From the NCBI GenBank assembly GCA_003586115.2, contig QVOM02000103.1, forward strand, positions 2,914,001 to 2,978,000: a DNA stretch of 64,000 bases. Direction: 5' to 3'. The notes below the pieces were generated by a model, which made no database searches, was not told the DNA's origin, and saw only the letters and a list, made by a program, of their open reading frames with translations. The translations under genes and the position numbers were made by a program. Position 1 is the first letter of the stretch. The number at the start of each line of letters is the position of its first letter. The DNA comes from Salvator merianae (Eukaryota > Chordata > Lepidosauria > Squamata > Teiidae). Of the stretch, positions 36,330 through 45,702 are shown piece by piece.

Positions 36330-36995
36330 TAGGGGATGTGTACGAAGGCACTTTTCCCTTTTCGCTTTGCAGCGCTGCGAAGCACCGAGGCTTCGTTTTT
36401 GCTCGAAAACGGAGCCTTTCGTTTTTGCTGCAAAAATCTTCACAGCGAACGGAGGCAATAGCTGTCACAGAGGCAGCACTACGTTCACGATCGGCAAAGG
36501 TCTTCCCTTTGCATTAATTTGTCTCCATTTCCGATCGCTCTCTCATTCGCCTTCTACTGTCACTCACACGCGCACACACAGAAAGAAGGGGGGGGAATGA
36601 GAGAGCGATCGGAAACGGAGAAAAATCAATGCGAAGGGAAGACCTTCGCCAATCGCTAAAGTTAAGTGCAGCCTCTGTGACAGGCAGCACACTTAGCGAT
36701 AGGATTCAGCGAAGGTCTTCCTTCGCATTGATTTGTCCCTTCCGTTTCCGGTCGCTCTCTCATTCCCCCTCTTCTGTCACTCGCACACGCGCACACAGAA
36801 AGAAGGGGGGGAATGAGAGAAAAACGGAGAAAAATCAATGTAAAGGGAAGACCTCTGCTGATCGCTAAAGTTAAGTGCTGCCTCTGTGACAGGCAGCACT
36901 TAACTTTAGCGATCGGATTCGGCGAAGGTCTTCCCTTCGCATTGATTTTTCTCCGTTTCCGATCGCTCTCTCATTCCCCCCCTTCTTTCTGTGTG
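36330..36995. mobile_element. Palindromic hAT-like element inside CR1 ORF2, right end damaged
   Basis: It starts TAGGGGATGTGTACGAAGG, the terminus of the fold-back hAT family at 43485 and 62479, and shares the following CACTTTTCCCTTTTCGC and GAAAACGGAGCC-type text. The interior has repeated hairpin modules: GGCAAAGGTCTTCCCTT, ATTGATTT, CGATCGCTCTCTCATTC, with their inverted copies. The matching TAGGGG terminus is not visible on the right, where the element stops near 36995 in a GTGTGTG stretch, so the right end is deleted or rearranged and no 8-bp duplication can be read. CpG-rich. Confidence 0.82.
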
Positions 36996-37040
36996 TGAAC
37001 TCTTCTAACCTTTTTACCAGTTTTCTCATTTTAAGGAAAT

Positions 37041-37793
37041 TTACTTTATGAAAGTTAAGGTTTCCGTGTTCGATTGTGTCAACAACATAGCGTCTGTATT
37101 TAAATTGAAGGTTATCATATTGTCAGCACTGTTCCCTATCAGATTAGTTACAGTGACATTTTCTACTAGATCCTGTGTATTACTTAGGATCAAGTCCAGG
37201 ATTCCATTTCCCCTGGTTGGTTCCACAACCAGCTGCTCAAGAGAACAGTCATTTACCATGTTTAGGAATTTTATCTCCCTCTCATGAGTTGAATATGAGT
37301 TCACCCAGTCTATGTGTGGGTAGTTGAAGTCTCCCATTATAATTACACTTCCCTTTTTTGATGCCTCCATGACCTCGTTTTCCAATTGCTGGTCTTTTTC
37401 ATGAGTTTGGTTGGGAGGGTGATAGCTTGTCCCTAACATTAGACTTGTTTTCTGACCTGGTATTGTTACCCATAATATTTCTATGGATGGGTCTGATTTA
37501 TCTGGAAGTTCCAGTTCATAAGATTCTATCTCTTCCTTAATGTATAAGTCTACACCACCTCTAATTCACCCTTTCCAGTCTTTCCGGTACAGTTTGTAAC
37601 CTGGGATCACTGTATCCCATTGGTTTTCATCAGTCCACCAGGTTTCAGTAATGGCAATAATATCTATATTTTTATCCATCACTAAACATTCCAGCTCCCC
37701 TATTTTGGCTCGGAGGCTTCTGGCATTTGCATACAGGCATTTGTATGCACTCTTCTGTTGAAAGTACTCCTGTTTAGGATCATGTGCAATCAT
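37041..37793 (-). pseudogene. CR1 ORF2 APE-type endonuclease domain (broken)
   Basis: In one minus-strand frame: KCLYANARSLRAKIGELE, then IDIIAITETWW (catalytic Glu), GYKLYRKDWKG, GTSYHPPNQ, IIMGDFNYPHIDW (GDFN), LDLILSN and GNSADNMITF. The last site should carry the SDH triad; here it reads SAD, so the catalytic His appears lost. The only internal stop is at 37566-37568 (TGA after DWKG), which fits a CGA to TGA change at a CpG. The domain was joined to the RT before the palindromic insertion at 36330-36995. Confidence 0.92.
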
Positions 37794-37912
37794 CGACTGC
37801 TTCTTCCCTCTTTTTACTTGAATACTACTGACTAGTTTCCCACTCTGCTCACTAAACTGTGCACTTTTATGACCTGGATGCTGCTCAGTTCCTATCGCCT
37901 TTCCCCCAGGGA

Positions 37913-38755
37913 TTAGTTTAAAAGCTGCTCTGTGACCTTTTTAATATTAAGCGCCAGGAGTCTGGTTCCATCTTGGTTCAAGTGCAACCCATCCCTCTTG
38001 TACAGGTTTGGCTTGTCCCAAAATGTTCCCCAGTTCCTGACAAATCTAAACCCTTCCTCTCGACACCACTGCCTCAGCCACGCATTGAGGCTCCTGAGCT
38101 CTGCCTGTCTAGCTGACCCTGCGTGTGGAACAGGTAGCATTTCTGAGAATGCAACCTTAGAGGTCCTGGATTTCAATCTTCTACCTAATAACCTAAATTT
38201 GGCTTCCAGGACCCCCCGCTTAGCCTTCCGAACATCACTGGTACCAACATGTACCATGACCACTGGTTCCTCCCCAGCACTGTCTACCAACCTATCTAGA
38301 TGCCGCGTAATGTCCGCAAACTTTGCACCTGGCAGGCAACTCACCATGCGGTCTACACGCCCATCACAAACCTGGTCTCTCTATATTTCTAATAATAGAA
38401 TCACCCAATACAAGAAGCCCCCCTCCCACCATCCGTGGAGGAGTATCCACAGTGCAAAAGGATATAGGCACATCCTCTATGGAAGGGGTCCCGACTAAGG
38501 GAGCCTGTCCCTCTTCCTCAGCCTGATGTCCTCCCCACCTGAGACCTCCACTCTCCAAGGCAGCTGAAGGGCTGCACACCGTGGAGTGGGATGCTCATGC
38601 CTATCACTCTCTCTATGCTTCTCCAGGTCCGCTACCTTGGCTTCAAGGGAAGAAACCCTTTCCTTAAGAGCCAGGAGCTCATTACACCGAGCGCACACCC
38701 ACGACTTCTGCCCAGCGGACAGATAATCATACATATGACACTCGATGCAATGCAC
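37913..38755 (-). pseudogene. CR1 ORF1: zinc finger, coiled coil and SGNH esterase (broken)
   Basis: From 38755: MHCIECHMYDY with Cys pairs CxxC and CxxC (MHCIEC, WVCARC), a short coiled coil (LLALKERVSSLEAKVADLE), then after a shift LLVLGDSIIRNIERPGL (esterase block I, catalytic Ser) and after a second shift VVMVHVGTSDVR (block III) and YKRDGLHLNQDGTRLL (block V, Asp-His). It ends at 37913 with VTEQLLN. SGNH-esterase ORF1 proteins are characteristic of CR1-type LINEs. Catalytic residues are kept but two frame shifts break the frame. The first two thirds are duplicated at 39011-39685. Confidence 0.9.
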
Positions 38756-39964
38756 TGGAAAGCCCCCCCTTCTCCTGCTGGCTGGCTACCTTCATTTCTC
38801 TTAAATTATTTTAAATTGTTTTATTTAAAAATAAATTATTTTCGTTTCAGTTACTATTTCAATTACCTTCCTTTTTTCGTTGAATTATTTAAATTGTCAC
38901 TTTAGGATAAGCTACTATTTGAATTATTTTACTTTATTAAATTAAACAAAAAGTGGCTACTTATTTAAACTATTTAGTTGTTTTAGCTTATTTTTACTTT
39001 TCCTTACAATTTAAGTTCTCTTACTTGATACTTTCTGTCTAGCTGACCCTGCGTGTGGAACAGGTAGCATTTCTGAGAATGCAACCTTAGAGGTCCTGGA
39101 TTTCAATCTTCTACCTAATAACCTAAATTTGGCTTCCAGGACCCCCCGCTTAGCCTTCCGAACATCACTGGTACCAACATGTACCATGACCACTGGTTCC
39201 TCCCCAGCACTGTCTACCAACCTATCTAGATGCCGCGTAATGTCCGCAAACTTTGCACCTGGCAGGCAACTCACCATGCGGTCTACACGCCCATCACAAA
39301 CCTGGTCTCTCTATATTTCTAATAATAGAATCACCCAATACAAGAAGCCCCCCTCCCACCATCCGTGGAGGAGTATCCACAGTGCAAAAGGATATAGGCA
39401 CATCCTCTATGGAAGGGGTCCCGACTAAGGGAGCCTGTCCCTCTTCCTCAGCCTGATGTCCTCCCCACCTGAGACCTCCACTCTCCAAGGCAGCTGAAGG
39501 GCTGCACACCGTGGAGTGGGATGCTCATGCCTATCACTCTCTCTATGCTTCTCCAGGTCCGCTACCTTGGCTTCAAGGGAAGAAACCCTTTCCTTAAGAG
39601 CCAGGAGCTCATTACACCGAGCGCACACCCACGACTTCTGCCCAGCGGACAGATAATCATACATATGACACTCGATGCAATGCACTGGAAAGCCCCCCCT
39701 TCTCCTGCTGGCTGGCTACCTTCATTTCTCTTAAATTATTTTAAATTGTTTTATTTAAAAATAAATTATTTTCGTTTCAGTTACTATTTCAATTACCTTC
39801 CTTTTTTCGTTGAATTATTTAAATTGTCACTTTAGGATAAGCTACTATTTGAATTATTTTACTTTATTAAATTAAACAAAAAGTGGCTACTTATTTAAAC
39901 TATTTAGTTGTTTTAGCTTATTTTTACTTTTCCTTACAATTTAAGTTCTCTTACTTGATACTTT
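38105..39964. repeat. 930-bp tandem duplication within CR1 5' region
   Basis: Positions 38105-39034 and 39035-39964 are two head-to-tail copies of exactly 930 bp. No difference was seen by eye along the compared lines, and their translated frames are identical. The junction at 39034/39035 joins CTTGATACTT (leader side) to CTGTCTAGCTGACC (inside ORF1). The unit covers the start of ORF1 and AT-rich leader sequence. Confidence 0.96.
39011..39685 (-). pseudogene. Duplicated CR1 ORF1 N-terminal part
   Basis: This is the second copy of the ORF1 start: MHCIECHMYDY at 39685, the GDSIIRN block near 39330 and HVGTSDVR near 39150. It breaks after PHAGSARQ, where the duplication junction switches to leader sequence. 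It therefore lacks the C-terminal esterase block V. Confidence 0.92.
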
Positions 39965-40326
39965 TTTGGGAAAAAATCTAAATTAGTATTTTATAGTTTT
40001 ATTACAAACCGCTGAAGGTTTTCTCAGCTGAAGGGAGTGGCCAAATATGCTAATCCCCTTCGTTAGCTCCTCTTGGTGAGCAACACTGAATTGAACTGGT
40101 TCTTCCTGTTTTCTGTTCCTGTTAATCCCCTTTGTTAGCTCCTCTAGGTCACCTCTAGGTCACCAACAACAGTAAGTCTCTCCTCCCTCAGACTATGTGC
40201 TCAGGCTAATTTAGGAAAAAAAAATGCCCACCTCTAGCAGCTACCCCAGACACAGCTAGTGCCCAACACCCTCTACAAAACCCAGACTATCCACTCCGCA
40301 AACTTACCAGAGCCAAGTAGTTCTTC
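39965..40326 (-). other. Probable CR1 5' leader
   Basis: Sequence upstream of the duplicated ORF1 start, containing direct repeats such as TAATCCCCTT(C/T)GTTAGCTCCTC (twice) and CACCTCTAGGTCAC. It is assigned to the CR1 leader by position only. No promoter element was recognised. Confidence 0.45.
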
Positions 40327-40725
40327 CAGTGGCGTAGCCAGCGCTTCCGTCGCCCGGGGCCATGGGCGGGGTGATGCCAGTGTACAGGGGGGCGACGCCA
40401 GCACGCCGGCGTGAGGGGCGACGCCAGTGCGCCGGGGCGAGGGGCAACGCCAGCACGCCGGCGTGGGGCGGAGCGACACCAGCGCGCGGGGGGGGGCGAC
40501 GCCAGCGTGCGGGGCAGGAGCGACGCCAGCGTGCGGGGCGGGGCGATGCTAGTAGGGTGGGGCGACGCCAGCGTGCCGGCGTGAGGGACGACCAGCGCGT
40601 CATTGACAGACGGGCAGGGCGATGAGTGAGGGTGCCGGTGGGCGAGGCCCTGGCTCCGTGGGCCATCCCCGACAACGCGCTGCCCGGGGCGCCCCCCCTC
40701 CCCGCCCTCCCTTGCTACGCCTCTG
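40327..40725. mobile_element. CpG-rich non-autonomous hAT, copy 2
   Basis: It begins CAGTGGCGTAGCCAGCG and ends CTTGCTACGCCTCTG, with a perfect 8-bp duplication AGTTCTTC (40319-40326 and 40726-40733). The 399-bp body is very GC-rich with a degenerate GGGCGACGCCAGCG repeat about every 25-35 bp. The Arg/Ala/Pro-rich frames on both strands reflect that repeat. Insertion into the CR1 leader dates it after that CR1. Confidence 0.95.
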
Positions 40726-40905
40726 AGTTCTTCCTCCAAATTTCGTTTCCAAGTTCCTGGTCTCAGGAGAGCAGCCTTCCTCCACTTGAGAACACACTCC
40801 TTTTCTTTCCCTCCATAGTAGCCGAACACACACAGCAGCGTTTCTGATCCACCAACCTTGATCTCTCTTCCCAGAGCTCCCTGGTCAGGCTGCTGATACT
40901 TCTAC

Positions 40906-42055
40906 AATTCTCTTTAACCAGGTGTTTCTTTACTGTAATTTTAATTGGTAGTTATATACTGTACTGCTTTTAGTCCCCAAAGGTTCCACATAAAACAGAT
41001 AAATGCTTTTAAGATTAGGTGTTTGACCCCCAGTCAATTTTCCTTATCAGCCAGTTTCCCATTCTCCAGTAGTTATTGAAGATGGGAAGATGTATTTTCT
41101 TAACTTACACCTTGCTTGCGAAACTCATGAGGGAAACCTTCTTATGTAGTATTTAGATTTAGTGTCCCAAGGGGTTGCATGAATCCGCAATTGGGTTAGA
41201 CAAACTATGTGTAAAAGGAGCTAAAAATGATGATAGAAAAACAATCCCCTTTTTATTGCCTTTCAGACAGTGGTTGTCCTCAGCTTTTTTACTTGTTGCT
41301 TTAGCCTTTTCTAGCTTTTGGAGTGTGGGCACACCTATGTGTCTTCCAGCCTAGGAGACGATTGTGTGTTTCATCAGTATAATAAGCCAGAGAGACATAC
41401 TACTGAGTTTCTGTGTAATAGTTGCCTTCTACATTCTTGAATGCAATAACTGTGTGATAGTTCCTAAATAAATCAGTATGGGGGGAGTTAAATTTATAAA
41501 TCATTTGCTTGGGAGACCAGAATACATGTGGTAGAAATAAAGTTGAAGAGTGAAAATTATGTTGGTGAGCTGTATAGTTGCCAGGCAAAAACTGTCTTTG
41601 GTTCTTAGAAGTAACTTAGTGCAATTTTCTTTTGCAGAATTCACCCCTGTGTTTTAAATCATTACCCAGGTGGACAGACTTGCTTCACTAAATTTCTGCC
41701 TCTGCTGTGGGTGGATAAAAATCTATTCATAACACAGGAATCACTTTTGGGGCCCATGCAAAGGTTTTGAATGGGATACTGTTTGAGTTGCCCTCAAAGA
41801 CAGGGGAAACACACACATGCAAACACAAACACTCTTTGCTTTTCCATGGTAGCTGTCTAAGAATTGCATCTCATGAAATTAAGATGGATCATGGCTCTAC
41901 AATTAAAAAAATTAACAGTGGTTGAGAGAGAAGCATTGAAATTTATGTATGTGAAGATGACAAAGATTTTCCAGCTTCTTTTTTTCAGCTACATTTAGTT
42001 TTCAAGGGAGCAAAGTTTTGAAGGCACCAAGGGAGGCCTCTAGGGTTCCATGGCA
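40906..42055. other. No gene recognised
   Basis: About 1.1 kb of AT-rich sequence between the CR1 complex and the next hAT. No repeat ends or exon recognised. Confidence 0.4.
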
Positions 42056-42063
42056 CTCCTAGG

Positions 42064-42482
42064 CAGTGGCGTAGCTACATCTTCCACCACCCGGGGCGGA
42101 CCAAATGGCGGCAGCTGAGGAGGGCGCCCCGCCCCGCCCTGCAGGACGCCCCACCCTGCAGGACGCCCCGCCCTGCAGCTGCCTTCTCCCGCTGCCGCCG
42201 TGACGATGGCCGCGCGCGCGCACGCTAGCAGGCAGGTGAGCGAGCGAGCGGCGGGCGTGGCGAGCGCGGTGAGCGAGCGGCGGGCGGGGCGAGCGCGGTG
42301 AGCGAGCGGCGGGCGGGGCGAGCGCGGTGAGCGAGCGTACCGGTAAGCCAACTAAAGGCAAACCGGACGCAGGGCGGGCGGGAGGGCCCAGGTCAAAGGC
42401 GGCGGCCGCCGCCGCCGCCGCCCCCAACAAGGCGCCACCCAGTGCGCACCGCCACCCGCGCCCCCCCCTTGCTACGCCAGTG
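42064..42482. mobile_element. CpG-rich non-autonomous hAT, copy 3
   Basis: It begins CAGTGGCGTAGCTACATC and ends CCTTGCTACGCCAGTG, a near-perfect inverted terminus. The perfect 8-bp duplication is CTCCTAGG (42056-42063 and 42483-42490). The 419-bp interior contains tandem GAGCGAGCGGCGGGCG-type repeats and a (GCC)n run. No transposase. Confidence 0.96.
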
Positions 42483-42490
42483 CTCCTAGG

Positions 42491-43130
42491 CACCATGTTG
42501 GCCACCTCTTGTGGCCTTGCCATACTCTTGACTGTAACAGTTGTTTACTAAGCTTCAGACAAACCTAAGACCTGCCTCTCTCACATCTGTCTGGCTTTCC
42601 TAGTGTGAATAGTCCGCACAGTTATGTATCTGTTGCAATATGAGAGTTGTCCTGTTGGAGCCCCGAGTTCTTTTTTATCTTTCTGAGCATCCAGCTTTCA
42701 CAGTCATACTTCAGAACAAGAAAGACTACTTCATTACCAGTTCAAAGCTTGAAGAAGTCATAATGGAACACTGATGGTGTATTCCAAATATTATAATAGT
42801 AATCCAGTAACCTTAATATGCACAGTAATGCATGAGGAGGAGATATTATAGAATAATTTATGAAAATACGTTTGCTCCATGGGAATGTTTTATTACATTA
42901 ACATTTAGATGAATTTGTTTGCATGGTATCTGTCTCCACCTCCCTGACCTCTCTGCCTCTGCCTCCTTGACCCCTGTGGCTCCACCTCCGTGACCTCCAT
43001 TGGTTAAGCCTCCCTGACTACCTCAGTTGTGAACACCCAGCCTTGAAACTCACCAGCCGCCACTGAATTTGAACCAAACAAATTTCTAGTCAGAGCTCTT
43101 CTTGACAGATAAGAGCAGTTGAAGATTATA
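42491..43130. other. No gene recognised
   Basis: About 0.6 kb. A CT-rich stretch (42930-43010) contains imperfect repeats of CCTCC(C/G)TGACC. Nothing else recognised. Confidence 0.4.
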
Positions 43131-44314
43131 GGCCTGTTTGCACTTACAGCAGTAGAATTTTCTAACTAGCATGGTTTGGGCTGCTAGCATGGTTTGGGTA
43201 CGGTGAGGAGTGTTCACACTTGTCAGTGTTGGAACACTCTTTGATCCGACCAGCTGAGGAAGCAGTACAAATGAGAGCCCACTAGTTAGGTAGCTGTGTC
43301 CGGAACAGCCACCGGGGTCCAGACCCCAAAGTCCGCACCTAGCGAGAACTGGGTTCAAACAGTCAGATGGTGTATGTGAGCCACACAGTCCCTGCCCCAT
43401 CACCATTCCAAACCAGGAAGTGGTGCAGACGCACTGCTCCTGATCTGCACCTTATGGTGCTAGTCAGCTTGAAGACTACAATATTAGGGGTGTGCACGAA
43501 GTTTCGTGCCACTCGAATTTTCATCGAATTTCATGATTTCGTTCCCTTCGCATCGAATGCGAAGGGCAACAAAGATCACGAAATTCGAATTGCGAAGGTC
43601 CCTCAATTTTCGATGCATTTCGGGACCTTCGCAATTTGCCACTGTCTCATTCCCCTAGGCTGTCAGCGCGTGCGCTGACAGACTAGGGGACATGAGAGAC
43701 AGCAAGCGGGAGAGGAGGGAAATCAATGCGCAGGGAATCCCTCCCTGTGCGTTGATTTCCCTCGTCTCCGGCTGGCTGCCTAATTCGCCTGCGCTGACAG
43801 AGTAGGGTAAATCAGGCAGCCAGCGGGAGAGGAAGGAAATCGACGCGAAGGGAGGGATTCCCTTCACGTTGATTTCCCTCCCTCCCGCTGGCTGTCTCTC
43901 ATTTCCCCTAGTCTGTCAGTCGCACGCGCACACTGACAGACTGGGGGGGGGATGAGAGAGAGGTGAGCGCCATCGGAAACAGAGAAATCAAGACGAAGGA
44001 TCTTTCCTTCGCCTTGATTTCTCTGCTTCCGGTTGCGGCGAAAATCTTCGCCGCAAAAACGAAGGGCTTCATTTTCGCACATATTTTTTTCGTGCGAAAA
44101 CAAAGCCCCGTAGCTTCGCAGGAATGCGAAGCAAAAGGGGAAAAGTGCCTTCGTGCACACCCCTATACAATTTTCTTGACCACAGCTGGTGACCTTCAGG
44201 TGACCTTCAGGTGGGTTTTGGTAAGTTTCAAATCAGTTGGAGCTGTTTGCAGGTGCGAATGCTCCATTCCAGTGAGTGACCTGGAACATTCAACTCGCTA
44301 AGTGCGAACAGGCC
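43131..44314. mobile_element. MITE family A, copy 2, split by a fold-back hAT
   Basis: The ends are GGCCTGTTTGCACTTAC and, reverse-complemented, GGCCTGTTCGCACTTAG, the cleanest inverted terminus of this family. The flanks ATA and GTA match at two of three bases. Net length after removal of 43485-44165 and one 8-bp duplication is about 495 bp, as for copy 1. It shares CTAGTTAGGTAGCTRTGT and the closing GGAACATTC-CTCGCTAAGTG text with 7738-8831. Confidence 0.88.
43485..44165. mobile_element. Fold-back compound-hairpin hAT-like element, 681 bp
   Basis: The termini TAGGGGTGTGCACGAAG and CTTCGTGCACACCCCTA are exact inverted repeats. The flanking 8-bp copies are TACAATAT (43477-43484) and TACAATTT (44166-44173), 7 of 8 identical. 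The inside is a chain of hairpins: GAAATTCGAAT near 43570, CTGTCAGCGCGTGCGCTGACAG at about 43659-43680, further AGTCTGTCAG/CTGACAGACT stems near 43905-43950, and GGCGAAAATCTTCGCC near 44037. No transposase frame was found. It lies inside a family A MITE, so it is younger than that insertion. Confidence 0.92.
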
Positions 44315-45261
44315 GTAAGTATGAATTGATAATTGGGATGTTAAAAAGAGGAAATCAAAAGGTAAATGATTTCAGCCATTCAAGTTCCCTTACACAATGT
44401 AACATGTTACTTTGCTCATCAGTTGGAGAATACATATCATTTATTTATTGATAACTGTTTTAGTTTATGAAATTTGCATACTTTGATGCAATTGATGTTA
44501 TACCCAATTGCACTCTTTGTCCTCTTTATTTGATTCTTAGAATATCCATATTTATGTCTATATCTGTATCTAGCTCTAGCTCTAGCATCTTTGTCCTAAA
44601 GCCATATGATTTTAAATTCTTCTGTTCTTACTTTATTAAATTTATTTCTATCTGTGAATAACTTTACCCTTATTAACCTATTTCTGCTTCTATGTGTCAT
44701 TGTTATTATTAGGTGTTTTTCACCAAGGAGAAAAGCCATACTGAATCAATATAAAGTTATGGTTCATAGGTGCCATGAAGTCTGGTTTGATTTTGTGTAG
44801 CTCTATAAAGACATACCTGCATTTCAACCTACCATTAGCCTTTCAAAGGACATTCCTGTATTCTGATTGTGTCCATCCACCTTGTCCATTCTTCTGGCCT
44901 TCTAAAACTTGTGAAGCACAATTTCTTCAATCCTTTCATGTGTTCACATCACATGCCCAAGGCAGAGGTCATATTTTCTCAAAGGATTACATCATGTGGA
45001 AAGGGCTAAATATGTGCAGATGTAAGTGGCATTGAAATTTAAATAAATGCTGGGTTGGACACAGCCAGAGCTGCACTAAAGTATGATTGAAATGGAATGT
45101 TGGAAAATGCTTTTCATAGGTTGACAAAGAAAGGCAAATTTCTGAATTCGCTCCAATTTTGCAAAATACTGATAAAAGCCAGGGAGGTAGGATCTTCACT
45201 GAACTGCTGGCTCAGGGAACTCTTGTTCCACCCAGTGGACCGGTCTTCTTGGAGGACTATA
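44315..45261. other. No gene recognised
   Basis: About 0.9 kb of AT-rich sequence. Overlapping short frames have no recognisable motifs. Confidence 0.4.
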
Positions 45262-45702
45262 GGTGTGTTCGGACTTAGAGAGAGGAACTTTCCAGGATGC
45301 TTGCTGAAACACAGTATTTGCATTTGCGAACAGCCCCAGCTGACCCGAAATCTACCGAAGCCCACCTGATACTCACCCAAAGCCTACCAGCTGTGATCAA
45401 CTAAATTGTAGTCTCCAACCTGACCTGCATAATCCAGTGTGGATTGGGAAAGGGGGCTGCACAGGTGCTGTCCGATGGTTCAGACCCAGGTTTGCACTTG
45501 GGGGTTCAGACCATAGTTGCCATTGTGAACACAACTTTGCAGCTCCTCTGGGTTTGGAAACAGCTACTTAACTTGTGCATTCCCTCTGCAGCTCAGCTTG
45601 CAAAGTGTTCCATTGCTGACAAGTGCAAATACTTATCGCTGTACCTGGCTGGCCCGAACCCTGCTAATTAGTACATTCTACTCTCGTAAGTGTGAAAATG
45701 TC
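45262..45702. mobile_element. MITE family A, copy 3, reverse orientation
   Basis: The right part, reverse-complemented, reads GACATTTTCACACTTACGAG, then ACTAATTAGCAGGGTTCGGG and GGTACAG, closely matching 7742-7805. The left end is GGTGTGTTCGGACTTAG. Length is 441 bp with no nested insertion. The flanks ATA and AAA match at two of three bases. Confidence 0.82.

Larger units (their letters stand above)
34204..40775 (-). mobile_element. Long CR1 LINE with ORF1 and ORF2, carrying internal insertions
   Basis: The 3' end at 34204 has the CR1 octamer-like tail (AAGAACATAAGAACATAA-type on the plus strand) and a 3' UTR to 34457. Going up the minus strand come RT, endonuclease and ORF1. The 5' part is duplicated in tandem (38105-39034 and 39035-39964) and is followed by a probable leader containing a CpG-rich hAT (40327-40725). 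A palindromic hAT-like element interrupts ORF2 (36330-36995). The 5' boundary is inferred only from where the flanking repeat seems to resume at about 40780-40790. It is far longer than the other CR1 copies here, but it has stops, shifts and catalytic-site changes, so it is not mobile. Confidence 0.9.

Noticed and set aside
38105..39964. Direct repeats considered as a CRISPR-like or satellite array
   Set aside because: There are only two units, each a 930-bp part of a CR1 LINE, so it is a local duplication.
40287..40829. Long Arg/Pro/Ala-rich frames on both strands
   Set aside because: They are produced by the GC-rich internal repeats of the CpG-rich hAT; both strands are open because stops are rare in GC-rich DNA.
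42059..42523. Possible CpG island or promoter with an Ala-rich frame
   Set aside because: The CpG-rich block coincides exactly with a transposon bounded by 8-bp duplications; no gene starts nearby.
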